DNA of 64,000 bases from an uncultured Clostridia bacterium. Lineage in GTDB: Bacteria > Bacillota > Clostridia > TANB77 > CAG-508. The notes beneath the pieces are model-generated. The model was not told where the DNA came from. It saw only the letters and a list, made by a program, of their open reading frames with translations, and did no database searches. How positions within the stretch are numbered: the stretch's first letter is position 1; each line of letters starts with the position of its first letter. The stretch covers positions 23,035-87,034 of the forward strand of contig CALWZW010000004.1 of the NCBI GenBank assembly GCA_944386135.1. Direction: 5' to 3'. Of the stretch, positions 38,416 through 48,744 are shown piece after piece. A program made the position numbers and the translations under genes.

Positions 38416-40663
38416 TTACTCTAGCTTTAGTGTAACAATACTTCCTTGTTCTACTGTTGTACCCTCTGCTATGTTTTGACTAACAACTTTTCCGCTTCCT
38501 GAATACATAATATTTAAGTTCTTATCTGCTAATTCTGATTTTGCTTCTGATAAACTTTTTCCAATTAAATTTGGAACTGTAACAGAAGTTCTTACATCAT
38601 TTTCCTCTGTATATAATACAATTGTTGCTCCTTCAGTAACACTTGTATTTTTAGCTGGTACTTGTTCTGTTACAAGAACTGAATTGCTTTTATCTGTATC
38701 TTCACTTATTACATTATATCCTAAATACTCTAATGTCTTTTTTGCCTCTGTTAATGTTTTATTTGTAACATCTGGAACAGTTGTTGTTTTGGCTGTTGTA
38801 GTAGCCGCTCCTGTAGTATCTGAGTTATTTGAAGCAATTCCCAAATATGGTAATATTTCTGAAAGCATATTTGACACTATTGGTGCTGCAATCTTACTTC
38901 CGTAAGGATTTTCTGTAGCAGGATTATATATTGCAACTAATACTACAACTTCTGGGCTTTCAACCGGTGCAATCGAAACAAATGAAACAGTATATCCTTC
39001 CTCTGGAGTACTTGGTGAAGGTTCAGATGTTCCTGTTTTTCCTCCTATTGAATAGCCTTCTACCGCACCAAATCTTCCTCCTCCATCTGTCACAACATAT
39101 TCCATCATTTCTCTTATTTCTTGTGCAGTTGTCTCTGATATTACCTTTCTTACTTCGTTTGTGCTTATCTCTGAGCTTGTTCCAGTATCTGTATTAACGA
39201 CTTCTTTTACTATTCTAGGTTGCATTAACTTACCATCATTTGCAATTGCAGATACTGCTGTAATTAATTGAAGTGGAGTTATCTCAAATCTTTGTCCAAA
39301 TGAAATTGTTGCAAGTTCTACTGGTCCAACATCTTCAAGTTTATGGAATGTACTTCCACTTTCTCCAGTAATCGCAATTCCTGTTTTTTCAAATAAACCA
39401 AATGCACTAAAATATTTATATAAAGTGCTTGCACCTATTCTTTGTCCCAATTGTATAAATGCGCTGTTACATGAGTTTCCAAGTGCTTGTCTTAGAGTTT
39501 GATGTCCATGTACTGCTGAATTGGCACATCTAATTCTTCTATCTGCAACTTCTGTATATCCGCATACAATTAAAATCATTTGCTACATCAGTATCAGTTA
39601 TATCTTCTTCTAAAGCTGCTGCTGCAACAATAAGTTTAAAAGTTGAGCCTGGTTCATATGTTTTTGAAAAATTTCTATCAGACCACATTTCATACATTGC
39701 ATCTCTTTTTTCTTCTGTTGAAAGTGCATTGTACTCTTCTTCACTCATAGTTGTTATTGTATATGGGTCATTTAAATCATAAGTTGGATATGTAGCCATT
39801 GCCAAAATATCGCCAGTATCTGGATCCATAACTATTGCGCTACCTGCATCAGCTTCATTTTCTTCTACACCTTGCTTCAAATATTTCTCTACTGTTGTCT
39901 GTATATTTACATCAATTGTAAGATAAAGGTCACTACCATTTTCTACTTCTACATATTGTTGTGCATTACCTGATATTTCATTACCACTTACATCTTTTGT
40001 TGTTACTATTTTTCCAGATGTTCCTTGTAGTGTTGAATCCCATTTACTTTCTATACCATATAAGCCTTGAGAATCTGTTCCTGTAAATCCTATTACATGT
40101 GCTGCTAAACTGCCATAAGGGTAATACCTTTTATTATCAGCATCAATGTTAATTCCTGTAGTTATTTCATTTTCCTTCATCCAAGTTTCTAGCTTATCTA
40201 CATATTCTTGTTCTACTTTTTTAATAATTGTTTCGACTGAATTAGTACTTTGAACTTGAGCAAGTACAGTTTCATAATCAAGTGAAAATATTTCTGAAAG
40301 TCCTTTCGCAACTTTTTCTTGAAGTGCCAATGTTTCTCCTGGTTTATCTTTGATTATAAATTTTGCCGGATTAATTGTTATAGTATCTACTTCGGCACTT
40401 ATTGCTAAGGCTTTTCCTGTTGAATCATATATTGTACCTCTCTTAGGACTTATAATCTTATTTAATGTCTGTTGTCTTGATGCAAGCTCTTTTAGTTCTG
40501 AACCATCTACAAATTGAATCCACATAAGTCTTACTATCAAAAACGAAAAAAGCACAAGAATAATAATCATAGCAGCTACTAGCCTCTTAGCTGAAACTGC
40601 TTTGTCTCCAATTTTATATATTTTTTTATTCCTTTGTTTCTTCTTTTCCACTGTTTTCACCAA
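38416..40663 (-). CDS. Class B penicillin-binding protein with two PASTA domains, with one +1 shift
   Basis: 748 residues after the shift. N-terminal basic cytosolic stretch and membrane helix, RGTIYDSTGKALAIS, transpeptidase motifs STFK (PGSTFKLIV), SCN (GNSCNSAF), KTG (GGKTGTSEP), and two PASTA domains (VPDVTNKTLTEAKK; VPNLIGKSLSEAKS). The break at 39559-39562 lies between STFK and SCN, so the zero-frame product lacks most of its active site. Likely arose with the 35668-37641 gene by duplication. A strong terminator separates it from spoIIE. Confidence 0.92.
39559..39562 (-). other. +1 shift site CGGA (Gly) in the two-PASTA PBP gene
   Basis: Coding strand reads ATG-C-GGA-TAT-ACA-GAA. Skipping C39562 gives NDFNCM-GYTEVADRRIRC, aligned with CTGGIDIAGTYIKC of its paralogue. 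Confidence 0.93.
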
Positions 40664-40761
40664 AAATATTGTATATTAAACGAAAAAAAAAATCAAGATT
40701 TATACTTAAAAAGTTACCGTTTGGACATATAATTGAAAAAGAAAATTGCAAATATTGTATA

Positions 40762-40805
40762 AAGCTAGGTAAAACATAATTAAAAATTTATGTTTTACCT
40801 AGCTT
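40762..40805 (-). terminator. Terminator after spoIIE
   Basis: Perfect 18-bp stem AAGCTAGGTAAAACATAA / TTATGTTTTACCTAGCTT with an 8-base loop. Confidence 0.9.
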
Positions 40806-40814
40806 CTTCTATTT

Positions 40815-43290
40815 TTAATTTTTCTTAACTTTTACAACAATAACTGTCATATCATCTTTTGGATTACCAAAGTTATTATCAATTGACTCCTCTAATATAA
40901 TATTTGCTATTTTTTGTACATTATCAGTCTCAATTTCTTCTAAGACATTCTTTATCCATAGTTCTTTATTCTCATATTCTGAGTTCGACTCCAATACTCC
41001 ATCTGTACACATTACAATGATGTCTCCATCGCTTAAATCTTTGTCATATACAACTAAGTCTATTTTATCAAGTATTCCAGCTGGAAGCGAAATAGACTTT
41101 ACTACATTTACTTGTTTCTTGTTCTTTATAAATGTAGGACATGCCCCATTTTTCATGAACTCCATATTTCCTGAATAAAGGTCCAAAATTGCTACATCCA
41201 AAGTTGCGTACATATCTTCTTTAGAGTTAATATACATACTACTATTTATTAATTCCATTGATGTATCTCTATCAAATCCACTTGAAAGCATTCTTGTTAG
41301 CATTTTGACTGCTATTTGACTAGACTTTCTTGCTTCTGGTCCGCTTCCCATTCCATCACTTAATGCTATCAGATATTTACCATCATCAAGCCTTGTTTGA
41401 TTACTATAATCTCCTGAAACAGATGAACCTTTTTTCTTGTCATGTGCAATTCCAATTTGTATTGAAAACTTATCTTTTGTCATATAAATTTGCTTACACA
41501 AGTTCTGTTCTTCATCTCTTCCGCAGACTTCTCTTTGAAGTATAATATCACTTTTTAATACTTTTGAAAGAATCTTTTCTATCTCATCTATTTTACATTT
41601 TTCATCATCTTTACAAGAAGGCTTGTACAAATTTACTATATATCTTCCATTATCATCTTTTTTTATATTTATGTCTAAAACTTCAATTTCCTTTTGAGCC
41701 CCTAGAAGTTTTATCTCTCTTTTTTCTTCTTCAAAATTTGCATCATCATTTTTTATTGAATTTGCAACACTTGAAATTGCTTTTGATACTCCGTCTAATT
41801 GGTTTGATATAACCTTTTTATTTTCATTTATTTTTTGTCTCCAAAGATTATTTATTTTTCCTATTTTATAGATTTCATTAAGTAATCGTGTCATAGATTT
41901 TATATCTTCTTCTATTTTCATGTTAGTATCAAAATCTTCAAATCCTAATATATATTCGTTCCTTTTTTCAAGAAGCTTTAATATATCATCTTTTGTTACT
42001 TCTCCTTTATCTTGTAAGACATCAAATATATCAGAAGTTATGTTTTCTTTGTTATCTACTAATTCTTCATAAAGAATATTATCTTTTCTATTCTCTATTC
42101 TTTCTTCTACTTCATTTATAAAATTTTGTCTACTATCTGCTGTATTATTTTCTTCTTTAAAAGCTCCTTCTGTTTTATATGACCTAGACATTTCGTTAAT
42201 CGTTTCTGATACAGTATTTAATTTATATATTGTATCTGTTCTATTTTCTAGATTATATGAGGCACCTACTGGCAAATATAAATTTTTATCGAAAAAGTCT
42301 TCAATATTTATTTGTACACTTTTAGGAACAAATAAAAGACCAAGTGATGCAAGTACTATCTCTTTTAAGTATATTATTGATACAGTATTCCCATTTACAA
42401 CATAGGCAAGTAAGATATTTCCAACAATAAAGCCGAAAATTACACCTATTTTTCCAAATCTACTTAATATTCCTGCTATCATTCCAGAAAGAGCAAAAGA
42501 TGCAATAAGTGCTGGTTCTCCATTTCCAATTATTCCAAGTACTGCTCCTATTGTTATTCCTGAAGTTGCTCCAATAAGTATTCCCTTTTTCCATCCAAGT
42601 ACCAAAACTATAAATATACTTAACACAGTTGTTATATTAAATCCTAAAATACTAAGTTCTCCAAAAGCACAAGTTGCAATGGAAATCATTAAACTTGCTC
42701 CAACAACTTCTTCAACTGTAAAAGCTTTCTTTATATTAAATTCACTGATTACTATAAGTGAATTTGCAAATATTTTATAGAATATGTAAGTTACAACTCC
42801 TGTAATAATTCCAAAGAATAAATCGTAAAGTAAAAATCCTCTAAATAATATTTGAACAGCTTGTACTAAAATCGTAGAAATGACTACATATTTTCCAAGT
42901 TTTCTCCTCTCGCTTTTATATTCTTCTTCATACCATGGTTTAAATATTAAAACCATTGCGATAAAAACAAGCGATGTTAAAATATATGTTAGAGTTGGTG
43001 TAGTGCCAAATCCAATTAATGTTCCGAATTAAAGTTAAAATATATATTATTCCTGTTGGAACTGCATTTGATAAAGCCGCTGCAAAGATAGCTAGTCCAA
43101 ATGGAGCCATGCCATTTATTCCACTAACCATTGAAAGCATAAATGATAAAATATACACAAGTATATTTTGTTTTGTAAATAACTTTTTTAGGATTTTTTT
43201 AATATTTTCTTTTTTATCTATTTGAACTTCTTCTTGGGTAGAAGTATCTTCTTTTTCTACATCTACTATATTTTGAAACATCCTTACCAC
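40815..43290 (-). CDS. spoIIE: Stage II sporulation protein E (SpoIIE phosphatase), with one +1 shift
   Basis: Membrane PP2C phosphatase that dephosphorylates SpoIIAA to switch on sigma-F in the forespore. 824 residues after the shift, matching the family. About ten membrane helices in the first ~300 residues, a coiled, charged middle, and a PP2C domain with GDYSNQTRLDDGKYLIALSD, DGMGSGPEA, and MCTDGVLE near the C-terminus. The break at 43023-43026 is in the third membrane helix. Confidence 0.94.
43023..43026 (-). other. +1 shift site CGGA (Gly) in spoIIE
   Basis: Coding strand reads ATT-C-GGA-ACA-TTA-ATT. Skipping C43026 gives YILTLI-GTLIGFGTTPTL. Confidence 0.92.
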
Positions 43291-43564
43291 CTCTTCAACT
43301 TTTTTTCTAAGTATACATTTATTTCTTTAAAATATTTGTCATATTTGGTATACTATCTAAAAAAGTTTTCTGCTTTTTGTGATATAAAAAAATGTTTTTA
43401 TTTTTTTAAAAACATTTTTCGATAATAATTCTATAATAAATTGTCATAATTTTCAATATATTATTTGAAATTAGTTAGAGTTAATATGGGAAATAGATTT
43501 TCTAAATAAAGTATATTTTAAAATTATATTCCAGTTTTCTTAAGTTCAAAACTAGAAAACAACA

Positions 43565-43594
43565 TTGACAAGCTAAATAGCCATATAGTATTAT
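43565..43594 (+). promoter_or_regulatory. Strong sigma-A promoter for a small transcript
   Basis: TTGACA (43565-43570), 18-base spacer, TATTAT (43589-43594). Predicted start near 43601, about 140 bases before a strong terminator. Confidence 0.7.
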
Positions 43595-43637
43595 AAATTT
43601 GCCGACTTGCTAAGAGGCAGGAAGGAGGTTTTATTAG

Positions 43638-43709
43638 TTGCATGATATAATAGAACTACTAAGGCTTATATTGCTTTACTATATTGTTAAGCATTTAAGC
43701 AAAAATTAA
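43638..43709 (+). CDS. 23-residue hydrophobic peptide, type I toxin-like
   Basis: TTG start at 43638, with GGAGG at 43624-43628 and a 9-base spacer. Encodes MHDIIELLRLILLYYIVKHLSKN: a short acidic head, one membrane-spanning stretch (about 6-18) and a basic tail. That is the plan of Fst/TxpA/holin-like type I toxins and other small membrane peptides of Firmicutes. It lies alone on a transcript from a near-perfect promoter to a strong terminator. No antisense RNA promoter was identified. No homology claim is made beyond the overall plan. Confidence 0.45.
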   Translation: MHDIIELLRLILLYYIVKHLSKN

Positions 43710-43714
43710 AAGAA

Positions 43715-43740
43715 AAGACTAGGTAAGCCCACCTAGTCTT
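43715..43740. terminator. Terminator of the small transcript
   Basis: Perfect 10-bp stem AAGACTAGGT / ACCTAGTCTT with a 6-base loop and flanking A and T runs. Confidence 0.85.
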
Positions 43741-43866
43741 TTAAGTTTTATCGTTGCATGATTTTTGCAATTGCTATAATTATATTAGCACATTTTTTAG
43801 TATATGTCAAATTTTTCAAAATATACCATTGCATAAACTTTTTGTGGGAAACACCACTTTAGATAT

Positions 43867-44100
43867 TTACCCATACATTATTCTACTTAGTATTTTTCTT
43901 ATATTGCTATGCATTCCAGTTTTTTCGATTTCAAATGTATATGTTTTTGCTTCTTCAACGTCCGTTTTTATATTTCTTGCTATTATTTTATCATATTTTT
44001 TTAGTTTTGTATTAATTTTTTTCCTTTTTATCAATTTTTCTAAACTTTTTTCTAAAAAATCCTTGTTTTCTATGATACTTTGTATTATGCTATTAATCAT
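43867..44100 (-). CDS. Small basic protein of unknown function (77 aa)
   Basis: Starts MINSIIQSIIENKDFLEKSLEKLIKRKK; strong ribosome site AAGGAGG precedes the ATG. Very lysine-rich, all-helical appearance at first, then a beta-like stretch (EEAKTYTFEIEKTGMHSNIRKIL). No family recognised and no membrane segment. Stands between the small transcript and ispD. Confidence 0.6.
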   Translation of the reverse strand: MINSIIQSIIENKDFLEKSLEKLIKRKKINTKLKKYDKIIARNIKTDVEEAKTYTFEIEKTGMHSNIRKILSRIMYG

Positions 44101-44264
44101 AGAGAAGCACCTCCTTTGTATGACGTTGGTTTCAACAAAAACATCATATCAAATTGGTGCTTCTTTTGTCTATTTTTTTATTTTTCTTTTCCCACATATT
44201 TTTTATGCTAATATTTGACAAACTTTCTAAAAATGCAATTTTAGATGTGTCCCAAATAGCAAAT

Positions 44265-44927
44265 TTATTCCTCTACCAAATGCAAATCATCAAAAGTTGT
44301 AACTTTTATATTTGTATAATCTCCTTCTACTACTTTTATTTTGTAACCGCCCTTTTCAAGCACCATACAGTCGTCAGTTATATCATTATCTCCCTTAAAT
44401 TTTTCATGTAAATTTAATAATGTTTCTCTCTCAAAACATTGTGGTGTTTGTACAAGATATGTATTCGCTCTTTTGGTTGTTTCTGTAACTACCCCATTAT
44501 CATCACATATCTTTATTGTGTCTTTAGCCTTTACTGCAACTGTTGCACCTTTGAACTTGTCCATTTGTTCTAAACATCTATCTATATATTCCTCTTTAAT
44601 TCTAGGTCTTGCTCCGTCATGTATCATTACTATATCAGAGCTTGTTTCTTTTAATGCATTATATACTGACTCCATTCTTGTGCTTCCGCCATACACATAT
44701 TTCAAAGGTTTATTTAATTTTATATTTCTTACTATATTTTCAAAATACTCTCTTTCATTCTCTTTAATTACTAAAATAATATCCTGTATCTTAGAGCTTT
44801 TGTTAAAAACCTCTATGCTATATGCTATTATTGGCTTTTCATTTATCTCAAAAAGATTCTTATTTTTGTTTTGTCCAAACCTTGTACTATTTCCAGCTGC
44901 AACAATTATTGCTGTAACACTTTTCAT
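44265..44927 (-). CDS. ispD: 2-C-methyl-D-erythritol 4-phosphate cytidylyltransferase
   Basis: Third step of the MEP isoprenoid pathway. Start ATG 44927 overlaps the ispE stop (TAATG) and has GGAGG upstream; an earlier in-frame ATG would overrun that site. 220 residues with the nucleotide loop IIVAAGNSTRFGQNKNK, VMIHDGARP, and TDDCMVLE. Follows ispF and ispE on the same strand. Confidence 0.95.
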   Translation of the reverse strand: MKSVTAIIVAAGNSTRFGQNKNKNLFEINEKPIIAYSIEVFNKSSKIQDIILVIKENEREYFENIVRNIKLNKPLKYVYGGSTRMESVYNALKETSSDIVMIHDGARPRIKEEYIDRCLEQMDKFKGATVAVKAKDTIKICDDNGVVTETTKRANTYLVQTPQCFERETLLNLHEKFKGDNDITDDCMVLEKGGYKIKVVEGDYTNIKVTTFDDLHLVEE

Positions 44928-45787
44928 TATTCTTTCCTCCACATCTTATAGGACACACAATAATACGTCCTATATTTACTTTTCATAGTTTCATAACCAA
45001 TTTTAGCCCTATTTTTATTTTCAAAAATCCCATAAACTGCTGAGCCACTTCCAGACATTAAGCTTCCGATTGCTCCAACAGATAGCAGTTCATTTTTAAT
45101 ATTTTCTATATCTTCTACCGCTGTTTCAAATACATTATATAAATTATTCGCGATTTTAATAATATCTCCTTCTTCTAAAGCCCTTCTCATAATCTCTGTG
45201 TTATATTTTTGACAAATACTATTACCTTTATCTAATTTTTCATACATTTCTTTTGTATTGCACGAAAACTCCGGCTTTATTATTAAAATATATAGCTTTG
45301 CATTTGATTTTATTTCCTCGATTTTCTCACCTATACCTCTTGCAATTATTGGGATATTATAAAATGTTGATGGTACATCTGCTCCAAGTTTTGCTCCGAT
45401 ATCTTGCATATCTCTTCTACTTAACTTTAGGTCAAACAATTTATTCATGCATTCTATAAACCCTCCACAGTCTGTACTACCGCCACCTAGTCCAGCTTGA
45501 ACAGGAATATTCTTTTTTAACACTACATCTACGCCCTTTATTTGAATATATTTATTTTTTAATAATTGATAGGCTTTATAAATTATATTGTTTTCTCCTT
45601 CTAAATTTGCAACATTTGTCTCAATTCTTATATCATCATGTTTATTTGTTTTTGATACATATATTTCATCATATAAACTAACTTTTTGAAACACGGACTC
45701 TATATTATGATAATTGTCTTCTCTTTTATCTAATACATTTAATGTCAGATTAATTTTTGCTCTTGCTTTTTTATATATTTTATTCAT
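44927..45787 (-). CDS. ispE: 4-diphosphocytidyl-2-C-methyl-D-erythritol kinase
   Basis: GHMP kinase of the MEP pathway. 286 residues: KARAKINLTLNVLDKREDNYHNIESVF at the N-terminus, phosphate-binding loop PVQAGLGGGSTDCGG (Cys where Ala is usual), and C-terminal GSLMSGSGSAVYGIF. The stop overlaps the ispD start. Confidence 0.95.
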   Translation of the reverse strand: MNKIYKKARAKINLTLNVLDKREDNYHNIESVFQKVSLYDEIYVSKTNKHDDIRIETNVANLEGENNIIYKAYQLLKNKYIQIKGVDVVLKKNIPVQAGLGGGSTDCGGFIECMNKLFDLKLSRRDMQDIGAKLGADVPSTFYNIPIIARGIGEKIEEIKSNAKLYILIIKPEFSCNTKEMYEKLDKGNSICQKYNTEIMRRALEEGDIIKIANNLYNVFETAVEDIENIKNELLSVGAIGSLMSGSGSAVYGIFENKNRAKIGYETMKSKYRTYYCVSYKMWRKE

Positions 45788-45795
45788 ATTATCTC

Positions 45796-46257
45796 CTACT
45801 CTACTGTTAAAATAACAAATACGCTAATCCCATTGCCTTTCCCAAATTCTGTTAATCCTTCCCCAGTTGTCGCCGTTATACCAACCTGCTTTTTATCTAT
45901 TCCTAGAATTTTAGCAATACTTTCTCTCATTTCTTCTACCTTAGGAGAGATTTTTGGTATCTTTCCTTCTATTGTAATTGAAATATGAACTATATTCTCT
46001 TCTAAATACTCCATTGCCTTTTTCAAATATTCTTTACTATCTGTTATTCCTGATTTACACATTTCATCAGATATTTTTCCTAAAATATTTACACATGTAA
46101 TTCCTGATATGGCATTTGTTATTGCATGTAATACAACATCTCCATCACTATTAGCTCTTAATGCTGGTCCTTCAAATATAACTCCTCCAAGAACTAATTT
46201 TTTTTCTTTATTATCAAAATCAAATCTATGACTGTCTTGTCCAATTGCAACTTTCAT
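45796..46257 (-). CDS. ispF: 2-C-methyl-D-erythritol 2,4-cyclodiphosphate synthase
   Basis: Next MEP step after IspE. 153 residues: KVAIGQDSHRFDF metal site (the usual GxGxDxH reads GQDSH here), LRANSDGDVVLHAITNAISG, and the C-terminal TTGEGLTEFGKGNGI. First of the ispF-ispE-ispD run. Confidence 0.94.
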   Translation of the reverse strand: MKVAIGQDSHRFDFDNKEKKLVLGGVIFEGPALRANSDGDVVLHAITNAISGITCVNILGKISDEMCKSGITDSKEYLKKAMEYLEENIVHISITIEGKIPKISPKVEEMRESIAKILGIDKKQVGITATTGEGLTEFGKGNGISVFVILTVE

Positions 46258-46319
46258 TTTTTATTTCATTCCTTTCTAAATGTGTAAACAATTTTTACAA
46301 TTATTTTTCAACCTCTTCC

Positions 46320-47450
46320 CTAAATTAAATAACTATTTACCAAATCATAAAATATTTGCGTTCCAATTAAAACAGGCTTCATTCCACAGGTAAAATTTTC
46401 ACTATGTTGAGGATAATATATATCTTGCTGACATCCTACTAATATCATAGCACCCGGAACTTTCTCTAAAAAATATGAAAAATCTTCTGAACACATTGTT
46501 TGATATTTTTCTTCTATATTATCTGCTACCTCTAATGCTATTTTCTTTATTTCTTCTGCTTCCTCTTTAGAGTTTATCGTTGCTGGATAATTACCTATAA
46601 ACTTTAGTTCTGCTCTTCCACCCATCTCTATTGCCAATTTTTCTACTGTATTTTTTAGTTCTTCTTTTATTTTTCTTCTTAATTCGTTATTGAAAGTTCT
46701 ACAAATTCCCTTAATATGCACTTCATTTGGTATTACATTATTAGTCTCTCCACCATTTATTGCAGTTACTCCAAGAACTATTTTTTCCTCTGGTGATACA
46801 TCTATTTTTGCCATTTCTTTTATGGATTTTCCAATTACATTTGCAATATATATTGTATCTACACATTTTTCTGGTAATCCAGCATGACCACCTTTTCCAT
46901 ATACAGTTATCTCAAATGGATCAGTTGAAGCCATTACTGGTCCTTTCTTTATTCCTACTGTTCCCTCTTTTAGTTCACTCCAAACATGTATTGCAAATAC
47001 TTTATCAACTTTTGGATTTTCTAATACTCCTTTTTCTATCATTGGTGTAGCCCCTCCAGAGCCCTCTTCATCTGGTTCGAAAAGTAACTTTACTGTACCT
47101 TTTATTTTATCTTTATTATCCATTAATAATTTAGCTAAAGAAAGTAAAATTGTCATATGTGCATTATGCCCACATGTATGCTTTGTTCTCCCTGTATTAT
47201 CCATAATTACAGCATCCATATCACTTCTAAACAAAATGCACTTTCCAGTTTCTTTTCCTTTTAGAGTTGCGACAATTCCTGTTTCATATATATTATCGTT
47301 TATATCTGTATATCCTATTTCTTTTAATCTATCTTTTATATATGCAGAAGTCTTTATTTCCTTAAGTCCAGGTTCAGGATTATTCCATAAATACTCTTTA
47401 TCTTTTTTCATCTGCTCTTCTAGAGCCATAACCTCTTTCTCAATATTCAT
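46320..47450 (-). CDS. M20-family amidohydrolase (possible N-acyl-DAP deacylase)
   Basis: 376 residues, two-domain zinc hydrolase. Metal and catalytic motifs: LFRSDMDAV, HTCGHNAHM (Cys ligand of the M20D type), FEPDEEGSGG, VFAIHVW and CSEDFSYFLEKVPGAM. The family includes N-acetyl-DAP deacetylases, IAA-amino acid hydrolases and hippurate hydrolases. Its place between dapL and ispF, with dapD nearby, favours an acyl-DAP substrate, but this is inference. Confidence 0.82.
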   Translation of the reverse strand: MNIEKEVMALEEQMKKDKEYLWNNPEPGLKEIKTSAYIKDRLKEIGYTDINDNIYETGIVATLKGKETGKCILFRSDMDAVIMDNTGRTKHTCGHNAHMTILLSLAKLLMDNKDKIKGTVKLLFEPDEEGSGGATPMIEKGVLENPKVDKVFAIHVWSELKEGTVGIKKGPVMASTDPFEITVYGKGGHAGLPEKCVDTIYIANVIGKSIKEMAKIDVSPEEKIVLGVTAINGGETNNVIPNEVHIKGICRTFNNELRRKIKEELKNTVEKLAIEMGGRAELKFIGNYPATINSKEEAEEIKKIALEVADNIEEKYQTMCSEDFSYFLEKVPGAMILVGCQQDIYYPQHSENFTCGMKPVLIGTQIFYDLVNSYLI

Positions 47451-47468
47451 ATTTACGCCTTTCTTGAA

Positions 47469-48677
47469 TTATTCTTTACTTGACATATTCGTAATTCTGT
47501 TTATCGCATCAATCGTATCTTCTTTACTCGAAAATGCAGTAAGCCTGAAATATCCCTCTCCAGTTTTTCCAAAGCCAATTCCAGGTGTTCCAACAACACC
47601 TGCCTCACTTAACAACTTATCAAAGAAGTTCCAAGATTTCATATTATTTGGAGTCTTAAGCCATATATATGGTGAATTTTTTCCGCCATATACTGTAAAT
47701 CCTGCTTTTTTAAGTTTTTCAAGCATATACCTAGCATTTTCTTTATAATAATTAATATTTTCCTTTATTTCCTTTTGTCCTTCTTCTGAATATATTGCTT
47801 CTGCTCCTCTTTGAGTTATATATGGTGCAGCACCAAACTTTGTGCTTTGTCTCCTTTTCCAAACACTATTTAATTCTATTTTTTCACTATTAAAATCTTG
47901 CACTTTTAATTTCTTTGGTATTACTGTAAAAGAAGATCTAACACCTGTAAAACCTGCAAGTTTTGAATAACTTCTAAACTCTATTGCAACTTCTTTTGCT
48001 CCTTCTATCTCATATATACTATGAGGTATATCTTCATCCTCAATAAATGCTTCATATACAGAGTCAAATAATATAACAGAATTATTTTTCTTTGCATAAT
48101 CTACCCAATTAGTTAATTCTTCTTTATTTAAAACTATCCCTGTTGGGTTATTAGGAGAGCACAAATATATAATATCTATATGTTCTTTTGGAATTTGAGG
48201 AATAAAATTATTTTCTTCAGTTCCTTTTAGATATATAATATTTTTTCTTCCAAGCATGATATTTACATCTCTATATGCTGGATAAACAGGTTCCATAATT
48301 CCTACTATACTATTTGTCGAAAATAGCTCAGCAATACCTGCTAAATCTCCTTTTGTTCCAGATGCTATAAATATTTCATCTTTATTAAACTTTACTCCTC
48401 TTTTTTCATATTCGTATTTCAAGATTTTTTCAATTAGAAAATCATATCCTTGAACTGGTCCATATCCTTTAAAATTTTCTTTACTTGCCATTTCGTAAGT
48501 TGCTTTATTCATTGCATCTATAACTGTTTTAGCAAGTGGAAGTGTAACATCTCCAATGCCTAAATTTATTATTTTAGCATTTAGATTTTTAAGTTTGTAT
48601 TCATCCATCTTTTCAATTACTTTTGAAAAAAGATAGTCTTCTTCTAAATTTAAAAATGCTTCATTGATGTTTGCCAT
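47469..48677 (-). CDS. dapL: LL-diaminopimelate aminotransferase
   Basis: Converts tetrahydrodipicolinate plus glutamate directly to LL-DAP. 402 residues, PLP fold type I. DapL traits: INLGIGDVTLPLAKTVIDAM, GYGPVQGYDFL, CSPNNPTGIVLN, and the PLP-Lys region EFRSYSKLAGFTGVRSSFTVIP. DapL makes the acyl branch optional, yet dapD lies immediately upstream. Confidence 0.92.
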   Translation of the reverse strand: MANINEAFLNLEEDYLFSKVIEKMDEYKLKNLNAKIINLGIGDVTLPLAKTVIDAMNKATYEMASKENFKGYGPVQGYDFLIEKILKYEYEKRGVKFNKDEIFIASGTKGDLAGIAELFSTNSIVGIMEPVYPAYRDVNIMLGRKNIIYLKGTEENNFIPQIPKEHIDIIYLCSPNNPTGIVLNKEELTNWVDYAKKNNSVILFDSVYEAFIEDEDIPHSIYEIEGAKEVAIEFRSYSKLAGFTGVRSSFTVIPKKLKVQDFNSEKIELNSVWKRRQSTKFGAAPYITQRGAEAIYSEEGQKEIKENINYYKENARYMLEKLKKAGFTVYGGKNSPYIWLKTPNNMKSWNFFDKLLSEAGVVGTPGIGFGKTGEGYFRLTAFSSKEDTIDAINRITNMSSKE

Positions 48678-48707
48678 TTTTTCATCCCTTCTAAAACCTT
48701 TAATATG

Positions 48708-48740
48708 TTTGGAAAAAAATTGTGCAATTCTTTTCCAAAC
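48708..48740 (-). terminator. Intercistronic hairpin between dapD and dapL
   Basis: Perfect 10-bp stem GTTTGGAAAA / TTTTCCAAAC with a 13-base loop. No clear U-run, so it may be a processing or stability element. Confidence 0.4.
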
Positions 48741-48744
48741 ACAA

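Larger units (their letters stand above)
43601..43742 (+). ncRNA. Small transcript (about 140 bases) carrying the 23-codon ORF
   Basis: Bounded by the promoter at 43565-43594 and the terminator at 43715-43740. If the ORF is not translated, this is a small RNA candidate; part of it can fold (TAGTT/AACTA around 43637-43657). Confidence 0.45.

Noticed and set aside
43291..43560. Search for a riboswitch or 6S RNA upstream of the small transcript
   Set aside because: Only AT-rich sequence with no conserved motif that I could recognise; kept just the promoter and the short transcript.
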